Shown here: positions 6,825 through 16,273 of the stretch, piece after piece | Layout of the letters: each line of letters begins with the position of its first letter | Numbering within the stretch: position 1 is the first letter of the stretch | Assembly: GCF_029277305.1 (NCBI RefSeq) | Contig: NZ_CP119526.1 | Length of the DNA: 64,000 nucleotides | From: Guptibacillus hwajinpoensis | GTDB taxonomy: Bacteria > Bacillota > Bacilli > Bacillales > Guptibacillaceae | Direction: 5' to 3' (one strand) | Program-made: the position numbers and the translations under genes | The notes under the pieces: generated by a model | Databases searched by the model: none | What the model saw: the letters and a program-made list of their open reading frames with translations, nothing else | What the model was told of the DNA's origin: nothing

Positions 6825-7610
6825 TTACATGGATTGAACATGTTCTTTATTTGCACGCAGTACACCCTTCATACGAAGGAGGGCTCTTGAGTGAAGCTGA
6901 GAAATTCTGCTTGTAGATAAATCTAGAATTCTAGCAATTTCAGTTAGGGTTAGCTCTTCGAAATAAACGAGCGATACGACTAGCTTCTCTTTCTCTGGAA
7001 GACGGTCGATTGTCTCAGCCAAAAGTTCTTTAATGAAGCGCTCGTGTAAATGCTTCTCTGGAAGATCTGCCCGATCGTCCTCAATGACACTATAGCGTTC
7101 GATTTGCTGTTGATCGTCATCATGCACCGGTTCATCAACTGATATCATCGTAGCGAGAGAAGCATCTTTCATAACCTGCTGAACTTCACCTACCGTCATA
7201 TTAAGGTAACTCGCCACATCGTGATCACTAGAGGAAGTTTGGTTTGTCTGTTCAAGTACAGCATAAGCTTCTTCAATTTTACGCGCTTTATCACGAACCG
7301 ATCTTGGAACCCAATCGTTTTGACGGAGTCCATCGATAATTGCACCTTTAATCCGCCAGCCCGCATATGTTTCGAATTTCAGATCACGTTCAGGCTCGAA
7401 TTTACCTAGCGCATCCAGAAGCCCCTGATATGCGAAGCTACTAAGGTCATCACGATGAACAGAAGATGGAAGTGTTGCTGCATATCGTTGCACAGCATAA
7501 TCAACGAGCGGTCGATAGAGCGCGATGAGCTGGTTGCCTGCCTCTTCATCTTTGTCCTCTTTCCATGCCCTCCAGTATTCAATTGTTTCTTTTGTCATCT
7601 TGGATTTCAT
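6825..7610 (-). CDS. sigD: Flagellar sigma factor sigma-28 (SigD/FliA)
   Basis: A 261-residue sigma-28. It has region 2 (HRDDLSSFAYQGLLDALGKF; YAGWRIKGAIIDGLRQ), region 3, and region 4 (LTLTEIARILDLSTSRISQLHSRAL). It drives late flagellar genes and is held off by FlgM (32411-32671). The ATG at 7610 with AGGTGG upstream is preferred over two GTGs at 7622. In B. subtilis five che genes (cheB, A, W, C, D) separate flhG from sigD. Here only 28 nt separate them. Confidence 0.95.
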   Translation of the reverse strand: MKSKMTKETIEYWRAWKEDKDEEAGNQLIALYRPLVDYAVQRYAATLPSSVHRDDLSSFAYQGLLDALGKFEPERDLKFETYAGWRIKGAIIDGLRQNDWVPRSVRDKARKIEEAYAVLEQTNQTSSSDHDVASYLNMTVGEVQQVMKDASLATMISVDEPVHDDDQQQIERYSVIEDDRADLPEKHLHERFIKELLAETIDRLPEKEKLVVSLVYFEELTLTEIARILDLSTSRISQLHSRALLRMKGVLRANKEHVQSM

Positions 7611-7638
7611 GGTATTCACCACCTGAACATTTTCCAGT

Positions 7639-8502
7639 TTATTTGTGAAACAGCATTTTTGTAAGAAATCCCTTTACACCAAGCTTATAAGTTGAAGGGA
7701 GATCCAGGTACGTATGGACTAATTGATCGACGGCTTCTGACGCTTTGGCGTTTGGATATTCAAGTATATAGGGTGACTGAGCCATAACGGCTTTCCGAAC
7801 CATTACATCATCTGGTATCCAACCGAGTATATCGATCGTTTTATTCAAGAATTTCTCAGAAGCTTGTTGGAAATTATACGCCGTTCGCCCTGCTTCTTGA
7901 TCACTAATTGCTCGATTAATAATCAACTTAACAGGTGTTTTTGGATCTTTCGCATGAAGCGCTTTAAGGACACCATAGGCATCTGTAATCGACGGTGGTT
8001 CCGGGTTAATGACGAGAAATACATCATCAGCAGCATGAAGGAATCTCATTCCTTCATGAGATAATCCAGCTCCAGTGTCTAGAATAATGTAATCAACCAA
8101 CCCATGCAGAGCGTTGAGTTCTTTAAAAAAGTGATTCAGCTGTTCACCTTCAAGTGAAAACACTTTACCAATTCCGTTTCCACCTGAAATGTATTGAAGA
8201 CCGTTTACCCCTTTTTGAATAACCGCTTCAAGCGTTAAGTTCTGCTCAAGCATGGAAACAAGCGTTTCTTTAGGTGATACTCCCATCAACACATCAACAT
8301 TTGCCATGCCAACGTCCAAATCGATAATCATTACTTCTTTATCGAGAGCAACTAGGCGTAGGGCAAAATTCAGCGATACATTCGATTTACCAACTCCACC
8401 TTTTCCGCTTGTAACAGCAATCACTTTCGTATGTCTTACCTTAACCTGTGGCTGAATTCGCTTCATAACCTCTTGCCGCAATCGGTTTGCTTGATCAGAC
8501 AT
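7639..8502 (-). CDS. flhG: FlhG (YlxH) MinD-type ATPase
   Basis: A 287-residue ParA/MinD family ATPase with the deviant Walker A SGKGGVGKSN and Walker B-type IIDLDVGMANVDVLMG. FlhG works with FlhF to control flagellar number and position and helps C-ring assembly through FliM/FliY. The start MSDQANRLRQEV at 8502 has GGGGGAG upstream and overlaps the flhF stop by 8 nt. A longer frame to 8562 lies inside flhF and is rejected. The C-terminus is basic and amphipathic, as in MinD-like membrane targeting. Confidence 0.93.
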   Translation of the reverse strand: MSDQANRLRQEVMKRIQPQVKVRHTKVIAVTSGKGGVGKSNVSLNFALRLVALDKEVMIIDLDVGMANVDVLMGVSPKETLVSMLEQNLTLEAVIQKGVNGLQYISGGNGIGKVFSLEGEQLNHFFKELNALHGLVDYIILDTGAGLSHEGMRFLHAADDVFLVINPEPPSITDAYGVLKALHAKDPKTPVKLIINRAISDQEAGRTAYNFQQASEKFLNKTIDILGWIPDDVMVRKAVMAQSPYILEYPNAKASEAVDQLVHTYLDLPSTYKLGVKGFLTKMLFHK

Positions 8503-9679
8503 ACACTTTCTCCCCCATAACAAGATCAAGAAGGAATTCAGGCGATGTTTTGACCATATCATCCGGAACGTTTTGTCCTGTCGTCACAACGGTAACAGGC
8601 AGTTTGTAATCTTCCATTAAATTAAAAATTGGTCCACGTACAGTCGTTTCATCCATCTTCGTCATCATCACCTCTGTCACGCCGAGAGGTTGGAAATTAT
8701 CAGTGATCGATTTCATGTCAGCGTATCGATGAGTAAGACTTAGGATCAGGTTAATGGAGATCTCTTTATCTACTAAAAGATACTCTAGCTGGTTAATATA
8801 CTTATATTGCTGGTAATTACGCCCAGCGGTATCCATCAGAATAATATCGCACGAAGCGAGATTAGTAAGAGCCTGTTCTAGTTCATCAGGTGATTGCACA
8901 ACTTCTAAAGGAATTCCGAGAATATCAGCATACGTTCTAAGTTGATCGACTGCTGCTATTCGGTAGGTATCTGATGTAATCAAACCTACTGATTTACGTT
9001 CTTTTAATAATATATCTCCAGCGAGCTTTGCAATCGTAGTTGTCTTCCCTACGCCTGTAGGACCTACAAAGCATCGAATTCGTTTGTTTGTATTCTCTAT
9101 ATTAGGATAATTATTCAACCGTTTTGAGAATTCCTGTCTCATCCAGTCAAACGTATCTTCCTTCGTGTAGCCAGGCATAGATTTTGCTCTAATTAATAGC
9201 TCTGCCATAATACTAGACCTGATTGAATTCGTATATTCTTGTTCTTCAAGATAAGTGTTAACTGGTTTTAAGAACTTAGGTAGTCGCTCGTTCTCCATCA
9301 TTTGCATCATGATTTCCTTCATCGATCTAAGCTCACCAATCACATCGACTTCTTCTTGCTGTGCTGGCTGTATTGGTGGAGTCACTTTTGAAGGTTCCTC
9401 GACTGTTTGCTTGGGTTTCTCCTGAACAACTTTCGGTGCTTCCTCGCGCCTCCTCTTTTCAGACTGAAGAAGGGTTGCGAACTCGTGCGTCTCCTCTTTT
9501 GCTACTTTCTCTTCATCAAGAGCCGCAAGCACTTCAAGTCTCTGCTTTTGGAAAAAGCCAAAAAACCCGCCAACTTTTACTTTTTTCGTATTTAAAATAA
9601 CGGCATCCTGCCCGAGTTCTTTTCGTATCAATGGCATTGCTTCTCGCAAATGGGTTACAACATAGCGTTTAATCTTCAT
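8495..9679 (-). CDS. flhF: FlhF SRP-type GTPase
   Basis: A 394-residue GTPase of the SRP family. It has an N-terminal basic domain (MKIKRYVVTHLREAMPLIRK), a charged Pro/Glu-rich linker (about residues 60-110), then the N and G domains with G1 GPTGVGKTTT near residue 206, DTYRIAAVDQLR and DTAGR. FlhF sets the site of basal-body assembly. The ATG overlaps the flhA stop by 4 nt. Confidence 0.95.
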   Translation of the reverse strand: MKIKRYVVTHLREAMPLIRKELGQDAVILNTKKVKVGGFFGFFQKQRLEVLAALDEEKVAKEETHEFATLLQSEKRRREEAPKVVQEKPKQTVEEPSKVTPPIQPAQQEEVDVIGELRSMKEIMMQMMENERLPKFLKPVNTYLEEQEYTNSIRSSIMAELLIRAKSMPGYTKEDTFDWMRQEFSKRLNNYPNIENTNKRIRCFVGPTGVGKTTTIAKLAGDILLKERKSVGLITSDTYRIAAVDQLRTYADILGIPLEVVQSPDELEQALTNLASCDIILMDTAGRNYQQYKYINQLEYLLVDKEISINLILSLTHRYADMKSITDNFQPLGVTEVMMTKMDETTVRGPIFNLMEDYKLPVTVVTTGQNVPDDMVKTSPEFLLDLVMGEKVYV

Positions 9680-11709
9680 GGCAGATTAATCACTCCTACA
9701 CTCTGGACTTCTACTTCAGGTTCTAGCTCGCTGTATGAAAGAATCGTCAACTCTGGCATGTAGCGTTCTAGAAACTGACGTAAATACATCCGGATGGCAG
9801 GTGATGTTAGCAAAATCGGCTGGATACCCGACTGTTGCAAACGGCTCACCTGTTGAAGAACTTCCTGATAAATGGTTTGAGATGTTTCAGGGTCAAGAGC
9901 TAAATAGCTTCCTTGATCGGATTGCTGAACGGATTCTGCAAATCGCTTTTCAAGGCGCGCTCCGGCCGTTAACACTTTAACCGCCTCTCCTGGCACAGCA
10001 ATTTGTGATGTGATCTGTCTTGATAGCGACTGCCGCACATATTCAGCTAGCACGTCAGTATCCTTCGTACGAACTCCGTTATCAGCAAGTGATTCGAGGA
10101 TCATATCAAGCGATCTGATCGATACTTTTTCTTTCAGCAGTCGCATTAGAACTTTTTGTACATCGCCGATGGTGAGGATATTAGGGATGAGTTCTTCTAA
10201 TACAGCTGGAGAAGATTCTCGAACGTTATCAAGTAAATGCTTCACTTCTTGTCGACTGAGTAATTCATGCGCATGTCGTTTAATCACTTCCGTTAAATGC
10301 GTTGAAACAACCGATGGTGGATCAACAATCGTATAACCTGAAAGCTCAGCTCGATCCTTCATCTCTTCGGTTACCCAGAGTGCTGGCAATCCAAAAGCTG
10401 GTTCTACTGTTTCAATACCTGAAATCGAATCATCTTCAAGACCGCTACTCATCGCAAGATACTGATCGAGAAGCACCTCACCACCTGCAACACGGTTTCC
10501 TTTAATCTTAATCACATATTCATTTGGCTCGAGCTGAATGTTGTCTCGAATACGAATGACTGGAACGACAATTCCAAACTCAAGAGCGATTTGCCTTCTG
10601 ATCATAATCACACGATCGAGAAGGTCCCCACCCTGCTTCTGATCAGCGAGTGGAATCAAACCATACCCGAATTCAAATTCGATCGGATCCACCTGGAGAA
10701 GGCTTGTCACGCTCTCAGGCTTCTTCATTTCTTCCACTTCTTCATCACCAGCTGCTGTTTCAGCTTCTTCAGCGATATTAAGGTTTTTCTGCATCGTCCA
10801 ACCGGCATAGACGAGTAACCCTGCAATCGGAAACGTGAGCAGTGGATTAATCGGTGTTGCGACACCAAGCAGTCCAATAACCGCTCCGACAACGTATAGA
10901 AGTTTCGGATATGCGAAAATTTGAGCCGTAATATCAGAACCAAGGTTTCCATCCGATGCGGCCCGGGTTACAACAATTCCTGTTGCTGTTGAAATAAGGA
11001 GTGCGGGAATTTGACTGACAAGACCATCACCGATCGATAGTAAGGTAAACGTCGTTGCCGCATCGCCTACAGGCATGCCGTGTACGACCATTCCGATGAT
11101 TAATCCACCGATAATGTTAATAAGCGTAATTACAATCCCTGCGATTGCATCTCCTTTGACGAATTTACTTGCCCCGTCCATCGCACCGTAGAAATCAGCT
11201 TCTCGCTCAATCTTCTGTCTTCGTTCTTTTGCATCTCGATCCGAGATCATTCCAGCATTTAAGTCTGCATCAATACTCATCTGCTTCCCTGGCATAGCAT
11301 CAAGTGTAAAGCGGGCTGCAACTTCTGCTACCCGTTCGGATCCTTTTGTAATAACGATAAATTGAATAATAACAAGAATAAGAAAAACAAGGAGTCCGAT
11401 AACAACACTGCCTCCAACTACGAATGAACCGAACGTTTCAATAACTTGTCCACCCGTTTTGTTCGTAAGGATAGATCTTGTTGTGGATACGTTCAAACCG
11501 AGTCTAAATAGCGTTGTTAATAACAAGAGCGAAGGGAAAATCGAGAATTGGAGCGCTTCTCTTGTATTCATCGCGACGAGAATAATCGTAAGCGCGAGGC
11601 TTATGTTCATCATAATGAGAAAATCGAGTAATAGCGGAGGGAAAGGAATAACCATCATAATAACAATCATGATGACGGAGACAAGTACAGCGTAATCTTT
11701 GATTTTCAT
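9676..11709 (-). CDS. flhA: FlhA, flagellar type III export gate
   Basis: A 677-residue export-gate protein (FHIPEP family). About eight N-terminal transmembrane helices come first, including the FHIPEP region motifs PGKQMSIDADLNAG and RDAKERRQKIEREADFYGAMDGASKFVKGDAIAG. They are followed by the cytoplasmic domain that docks chaperone-substrate complexes (such as FliS, FliT, FlgN). The B. subtilis protein is 677 aa, so this one is complete. It is followed by flhF in a 4-nt overlap. Confidence 0.97.
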   Translation of the reverse strand: MKIKDYAVLVSVIMIVIMMVIPFPPLLLDFLIMMNISLALTIILVAMNTREALQFSIFPSLLLLTTLFRLGLNVSTTRSILTNKTGGQVIETFGSFVVGGSVVIGLLVFLILVIIQFIVITKGSERVAEVAARFTLDAMPGKQMSIDADLNAGMISDRDAKERRQKIEREADFYGAMDGASKFVKGDAIAGIVITLINIIGGLIIGMVVHGMPVGDAATTFTLLSIGDGLVSQIPALLISTATGIVVTRAASDGNLGSDITAQIFAYPKLLYVVGAVIGLLGVATPINPLLTFPIAGLLVYAGWTMQKNLNIAEEAETAAGDEEVEEMKKPESVTSLLQVDPIEFEFGYGLIPLADQKQGGDLLDRVIMIRRQIALEFGIVVPVIRIRDNIQLEPNEYVIKIKGNRVAGGEVLLDQYLAMSSGLEDDSISGIETVEPAFGLPALWVTEEMKDRAELSGYTIVDPPSVVSTHLTEVIKRHAHELLSRQEVKHLLDNVRESSPAVLEELIPNILTIGDVQKVLMRLLKEKVSIRSLDMILESLADNGVRTKDTDVLAEYVRQSLSRQITSQIAVPGEAVKVLTAGARLEKRFAESVQQSDQGSYLALDPETSQTIYQEVLQQVSRLQQSGIQPILLTSPAIRMYLRQFLERYMPELTILSYSELEPEVEVQSVGVINLP

Positions 11710-11711
11710 GG

Positions 11712-12812
11712 TTAATTCCCTCCTCCTGGGTAGCCTTTAATGCTATAAACGTAAGCTAGAATTTCTGCAACTGCTTTGAATAGATCTTCAGGAACTCCGT
11801 CACCGATTTCTACCTGATGATACAGCGCTCTTGCTAGCTGGACATTTTCAGTCGTAATAATGTCGTGCTCTTTCGCTTTTTCTTTAATTTTAAGCGCAAC
11901 ATAGTCCATTCCTTTTGCAACGACCGTCGGCTTGTCCATTTCGTTTGGATCATACTTTAGTGCAACGGCAAAGTGCGTTGGGTTTGTAATCACAACATCC
12001 GCACTTGGAATTTCAGCGATCATTCTGTTCATCCCGAGTGCACGCTGCTTTTCTTTTATTTTTGATTTAATGAGCGGGTCACCCTCGCTCTTTTTATATT
12101 CATCCTTAATGTCCTGTTTTGACATGCGAATGTTTTTTTCAAAGTCATATTTCTGATAGACATAGTCAAGTAGTGCTAGGAATAGAAGTAGAATTCCAAC
12201 CGCTAAACCCGTTTGTACGATTAGCGAGCCAACGAGTGAGATGGCGTCTCCTATCGATTTCTGAGAAATCAGCATCACTTCTTCACGTTTGTTCCAAAGA
12301 ACGGTGAACGTGACGGCTGAGATAAACGTAATCTTGATTAATGATTTTAGAAGTTCAACAAGCGTTCTTGCTGAGAAAATACGTTTTGCACCTTTAAGCG
12401 GGTTAATCCGTTCGAGCTTTGCTTGTAAGGGATCTGTTGAAACAAGAAAACCAACTTGCATATAATTAGCGATCACGCCCATCACGAGTGAAATGCCCAT
12501 TAACGGAGCTGCAATCACAGCAGCCTGCCAAACGTTATCTTTCAGCATCAGATCAACGTTCTGCTCTGTTAATGTCCAATTGGTAATGTAGACAAAATTG
12601 CTTCGAATCATTGTCTGGAGACCCTCGATAATCCATCCTCCCAAAAAAGACATAAAGAGGAAGACGCCAATCATCATAAAAGCTGATGGGATTTCAGCAC
12701 TTCTTGCGACCTGCCCTTTATTCCGAGAATCCTGCCTTTTCTGTGGTGTTGCTTTCTCCGTCTTCTCCTGTGAAAAGTACTGAAGATTCATTTTCAAACG
12801 ATATGTACGCAT
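11712..12812 (-). CDS. flhB: FlhB, export specificity switch
   Basis: A 366-residue protein with four transmembrane helices and the self-cleaving cytoplasmic domain. The NPTH motif is present (ADVVITNPTHFAVALKYD). Its cleavage switches export from hook to filament substrates, triggered by FliK. The ATG at 12812 is chosen because GGTGGG precedes it. The two upstream residues of the longer frame overlap fliR. The N-terminus NLQYFSQEKTEKATPQKR is typical. Confidence 0.96.
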   Translation of the reverse strand: MRTYRLKMNLQYFSQEKTEKATPQKRQDSRNKGQVARSAEIPSAFMMIGVFLFMSFLGGWIIEGLQTMIRSNFVYITNWTLTEQNVDLMLKDNVWQAAVIAAPLMGISLVMGVIANYMQVGFLVSTDPLQAKLERINPLKGAKRIFSARTLVELLKSLIKITFISAVTFTVLWNKREEVMLISQKSIGDAISLVGSLIVQTGLAVGILLLFLALLDYVYQKYDFEKNIRMSKQDIKDEYKKSEGDPLIKSKIKEKQRALGMNRMIAEIPSADVVITNPTHFAVALKYDPNEMDKPTVVAKGMDYVALKIKEKAKEHDIITTENVQLARALYHQVEIGDGVPEDLFKAVAEILAYVYSIKGYPGGGN

Positions 12813-12816
12813 CTTG

Positions 12817-13593
12817 CTACCCACCCAGTATTTGTATAAGCTGCCCCATCGTATCGAGCATTTCGCGGAAAACGCCTCTTAATAGAAAGAAGAACGTCGG
12901 AATCGTGACGAGAATGAGAACAAAGCCAACAAAAATTTTCAGTGGCAAACCAACGACAAAAATATTAACCTGTGGCACTGCTCTCGCAAGAAGACCTAGC
13001 GCTACGTCTACTAGAAAGAGGGATGCAACAATCGGAAGGGCAAGTTGAAATGCCGAGAAAAACATGCCTGAGAAAACTTCTGCTATGAATCTCGTAAGTG
13101 ACTGACGATCAGCCTGCGTCAGTAATGCGTCAGCAGGAAGAAGTTCATAACTTCTCACCAGTCCATCAAGCATCATATGGTGGCCATCAACGGAAACGAG
13201 AAACAGTAGGGCAAGCATGTACTTAAAGTTACCGATAATCGGAACTTGCGCTCGCGTTTGTGGATCAATGACGTTTGCCATCACGAACCCCATTTGGAAA
13301 TCTATGAAGGCACCTGCAACCTGAACGGTATACAGAATTAGTGACGCGATAAAACCAAGTGCAAGACCAATAAATAATTCTTTAAGAATGTAAATGACAA
13401 ATGCTAGATCAAGCGTGAGCTCCGTCTCAGCTCCGAGTCCTGCCGTGACAATCAGTGCGATGAAAAAGCCTAGACCCACCTTGAAGCGGTTTGGAACACT
13501 CCTTGTTGAGAACACTGGTGCTGTAATGAAGAAAGACGTCGCCCTCATAAAGACAAGCAAGAATAGCGGTAGGGCGTTAATAATACTTTCCAT
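12817..13593 (-). CDS. fliR: FliR, export gate membrane protein
   Basis: A 258-residue, highly hydrophobic protein of the FliR/SpaR family. Six or more membrane segments start with NALPLFLLVFMRATSFFITAP. It forms the core export pore with FliP and FliQ, and the three genes are adjacent. Confidence 0.95.
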   Translation of the reverse strand: MESIINALPLFLLVFMRATSFFITAPVFSTRSVPNRFKVGLGFFIALIVTAGLGAETELTLDLAFVIYILKELFIGLALGFIASLILYTVQVAGAFIDFQMGFVMANVIDPQTRAQVPIIGNFKYMLALLFLVSVDGHHMMLDGLVRSYELLPADALLTQADRQSLTRFIAEVFSGMFFSAFQLALPIVASLFLVDVALGLLARAVPQVNIFVVGLPLKIFVGFVLILVTIPTFFFLLRGVFREMLDTMGQLIQILGG

Positions 13594-13595
13594 CG

Positions 13596-13865
13596 TTAAC
13601 CGATAAACCTGTACAGGTTCTGATACAAATTCGTCGTGTAATCAATTAGGGTTGTTAGCATCCAAGGTCCAAACAAAATGATCGTTAAGAGCACGGCAAT
13701 GATTTTGGGAATAAACGCGAGCGTCTGCTCTTGAATCTGCGTCATTGCTTGAAACACACTAACAATCAAACCAACTCCAAGCGCAATCAATAGGAGCGGA
13801 GCTGAAACAATAATAACAATATAAACCGCATCTTCTGCGAGTGATATGACCATGTCTGGCGTCAT
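13596..13865 (-). CDS. fliQ: FliQ, export gate membrane protein
   Basis: An 89-residue protein with two transmembrane helices and the family signature around APLLLIALGVGLIVSVFQAMTQIQEQTL (read in two parts). Length (89 in B. subtilis) and position between fliP and fliR fit. Confidence 0.95.
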   Translation of the reverse strand: MTPDMVISLAEDAVYIVIIVSAPLLLIALGVGLIVSVFQAMTQIQEQTLAFIPKIIAVLLTIILFGPWMLTTLIDYTTNLYQNLYRFIG

Positions 13866-13876
13866 CGTCGGCCTCC

Positions 13877-14560
13877 TTAGAAGCTTAGTAGAAGTGATTC
13901 GACAACTAGATACCAGCCATCGACAAGCACGAATAGTAGAATTTTAAACGGTAGTGAAATCATAACGGGTGGAAGCATCATCATACCCATCGCCATGAGC
14001 GTGGACGCTACAACCATATCGATAATAAGAAACGGAATAAAAATAATAAACCCAATTTGAAACGCTGTTTTCAATTCCGAAATTGCAAAAGCTGGTACAA
14101 GAGCGGTTAATCTTATATCTTCGACAGACTCAGGCTTTTCAAGCTCTGCGTATTTATAGAAAAGAGCTAGGTCTTTCTCACGCGTATGCCCCGCCATAAA
14201 TTCCTTAATAGGAAGTTCCGCCGCATCTAACGCTTCCTCTTGCCCAATCTCCTCGTTCAAATAAGGCTGAAGTGCTTCACTATTAATCTCTGAAAGAACG
14301 GGCGACATTACAAAAAAGGTAAGAAATAGAGCAAGTCCTACTAACACCTGGTTTGGTGGCATCGATTGTGTTGCAAGCGCTGATCGAACGAAGGATAGGA
14401 CAACAACGATTCTCGTAAAGCATGTCATCAGTACGAGAATAGCAGGAGCAAGCGATAGTACTGTTAGAAGGAGCACAAGCTGAACGGTGACAGATACGTC
14501 TTCTGTTGCGTTAGATCCGAAATCTAATCCCGGGATCGTTAAGTTTATGAGCAAATCCAT
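13877..14560 (-). CDS. fliP: FliP, export gate membrane protein
   Basis: A 227-residue FliP. The family signature TCFTRIVVVLSFVRSALATQ occurs in the first third, and a C-terminal MMLPPVMISLPFKILLFVLVDGW stretch is also present. The N-terminal hydrophobic segment follows MDLLINLTIPGLDFGSN. The ATG directly abuts the fliO stop. Confidence 0.96.
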   Translation of the reverse strand: MDLLINLTIPGLDFGSNATEDVSVTVQLVLLLTVLSLAPAILVLMTCFTRIVVVLSFVRSALATQSMPPNQVLVGLALFLTFFVMSPVLSEINSEALQPYLNEEIGQEEALDAAELPIKEFMAGHTREKDLALFYKYAELEKPESVEDIRLTALVPAFAISELKTAFQIGFIIFIPFLIIDMVVASTLMAMGMMMLPPVMISLPFKILLFVLVDGWYLVVESLLLSF

Positions 14561-15148
14561 TTACTTATCGTCCCTTCCATCATCGTCATCCCAATATTTG
14601 GTCCGCTTGCTTCTCTGTCGCTTCAAGCTTGCTTGCACCATATCCTGAATACCAGTTTGCTTGTTAGTCATAAATGAGAAGCCCGTATTCTGATCCCGAG
14701 CTGTATCCATTATGCTTTGCACTTCTTCTTCATCATTAATTTCTTTCAGCAGATTAACAGTATCGCCAACCCCTAGCATATAAAGAGAGTTACCCACCTT
14801 TACCATTTGCACAGACTTGTTGTTCCCAAGCGGTGTTCCACCAATTGGTGTGAACACCGAATGGTGCTGAAGCTTATGCTGTCGTTTTGAAAGAAATCGA
14901 ATGAGCAAATAGATAAGTCCAACAACAACAATCGTATAGAATACAAGTTTGAGCAGTAGAAAGAAAATATTCGTATCGGCGCTTTCTACTTCTTCTGGTT
15001 TTTCTTCCTGGTTAGGCGCATTTCCGTCTTCCGTCAGCCAATCCTTGACGCTTCCATCTCCATCTGTCGCTCCCAACGCTTCTTCTGGAGCAGTTAGCAA
15101 AAAGCTTGCTAGCAGGAGTGTCATGATGCCTAAAAAAAGCTGTCTCAC
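14561..15148 (-). CDS. fliO: FliO (FliZ) export apparatus assembly protein
   Basis: A 195-residue protein. It has a signal-like N-terminus (MRQLFLGIMTLLLASFLLTA), a short extracytoplasmic acidic part, a membrane helix (LLKLVFYTIVVVGLIYLLI), and a cytoplasmic domain with HSVFTPIGGTPLGNNKSVQM. This matches FliO/FliZ of B. subtilis, which stabilises FliP during pore assembly. Only 18 nt separate it from fliY. B. subtilis carries cheY in that gap. Confidence 0.88.
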   Translation of the reverse strand: MRQLFLGIMTLLLASFLLTAPEEALGATDGDGSVKDWLTEDGNAPNQEEKPEEVESADTNIFFLLLKLVFYTIVVVGLIYLLIRFLSKRQHKLQHHSVFTPIGGTPLGNNKSVQMVKVGNSLYMLGVGDTVNLLKEINDEEEVQSIMDTARDQNTGFSFMTNKQTGIQDMVQASLKRQRSKRTKYWDDDDGRDDK

Positions 15149-15166
15149 TCTAATACACTCCTTGAT

Positions 15167-16273
15167 TTACCGCAGCTTCGATAACCGTTCCGCTGCACTA
15201 AGAATATCTGTTACTCGTACACCAAAGTTCTCATCAATAACGACAACCTCGCCTTTGGCGATCAGTTTATTGTTAATGAGAATATCGACCGGCTCACCTG
15301 CAAGCTTGTCCAGCTCCAGAATCGATCCATGTGATAACTCGAGAATGTCTTTTACAACACGCTTAGTACGTCCGAGTTCAACGGTCACTTGAAGCGGAAT
15401 ATCTAAAAGCATATTAAGATTCCGCTGCTCCCCATAAGGATGGTCGGCTTGACTGAAATTCGTGAATTGAACGTTTTGAATGTTCGGCTCAGGTTCACTT
15501 ACTCTTGATGCGAATGACTTCTCCGGTTCAGCCGCTTCATGCTGATCGAGTGGTTGCAAATCAGGTTTTTGCCTCTTCTGCGAATCTTTTTCATTTTCCT
15601 TTACTTCGGCTGCACGTAGATCTTCTTCACTTACGAGTAGTTCGCTCATTTGCTTTGCGACAGATCCAAGCATAACGTGGTGAACATTCGTTTGAACGAT
15701 TGAACCAATGGAGAGATCAAACGATACATCGATATAATCACTCGCTCCAGATCCATCAAATAGAACGGAGTTACTAGGTTCTGAAACAACTTGTAAATTG
15801 GTGAACGTGCCGGCAAACGAAGAGCCTGACGCCATGCTTAAGCCTTTATAAATACTTTCCATCATTCCTGTTACAACAGAAGTAAGGCTTTGATCAACGC
15901 TACCTTCTTCCTCATCTCCCTTTGCAACAAGCCAAATATCAGCCATATCCTGTGCATCTGGAGGATTTAACATTAAAATGGCATTTCCAGAAGCCGCTCC
16001 TTCATAGCGAAATGATGCTTCTACATAAGGAAGCGCTATTCCTTTTCGGAAAGATTCTTCCTCTAAAACGTTCATTGTTACATTGGATACAACGACTTCT
16101 TGCATGAAAACAGAAGATAACGTTGTTGTAAGACTTCCCATAGAAACACTAAACAGTTCACTTAGTGCTTCTTTCTCAATCGTCTGAAATTGCACGTCAT
16201 ACTCCTCCTTTCCTGCTGCGGTCTCTTGAAACAGAGCATTTAGTTCTCCTTCTGACAGGCGATCATCCGTCAT
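15167..16273 (-). CDS. fliY: FliY switch protein with degenerate CheC phosphatase sites
   Basis: A 368-residue C-ring protein. The order is an N-terminal peptide (LSEGELNALF), a CheC-like domain (about residues 30-210), an acidic/Pro linker, and a C-terminal SpoA/FliN domain (LDIPLQVTVELGRTKR ... GEVVVIDENFGVRVTDIL) that is highly conserved. In B. subtilis FliY dephosphorylates CheY-P using two sites of pattern D/S-x3-E-x2-N. Here the first reads E-ALS-E-LF-S (Asn to Ser, and the later Pro is absent). The second region reads SLTSVVTGMM, with neither Glu nor Asn in register. Phosphatase activity is probably lost while the structural FliN part is kept. It overlaps fliM by 11 nt. Confidence 0.93.
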   Translation of the reverse strand: MTDDRLSEGELNALFQETAAGKEEYDVQFQTIEKEALSELFSVSMGSLTTTLSSVFMQEVVVSNVTMNVLEEESFRKGIALPYVEASFRYEGAASGNAILMLNPPDAQDMADIWLVAKGDEEEGSVDQSLTSVVTGMMESIYKGLSMASGSSFAGTFTNLQVVSEPSNSVLFDGSGASDYIDVSFDLSIGSIVQTNVHHVMLGSVAKQMSELLVSEEDLRAAEVKENEKDSQKRQKPDLQPLDQHEAAEPEKSFASRVSEPEPNIQNVQFTNFSQADHPYGEQRNLNMLLDIPLQVTVELGRTKRVVKDILELSHGSILELDKLAGEPVDILINNKLIAKGEVVVIDENFGVRVTDILSAAERLSKLR

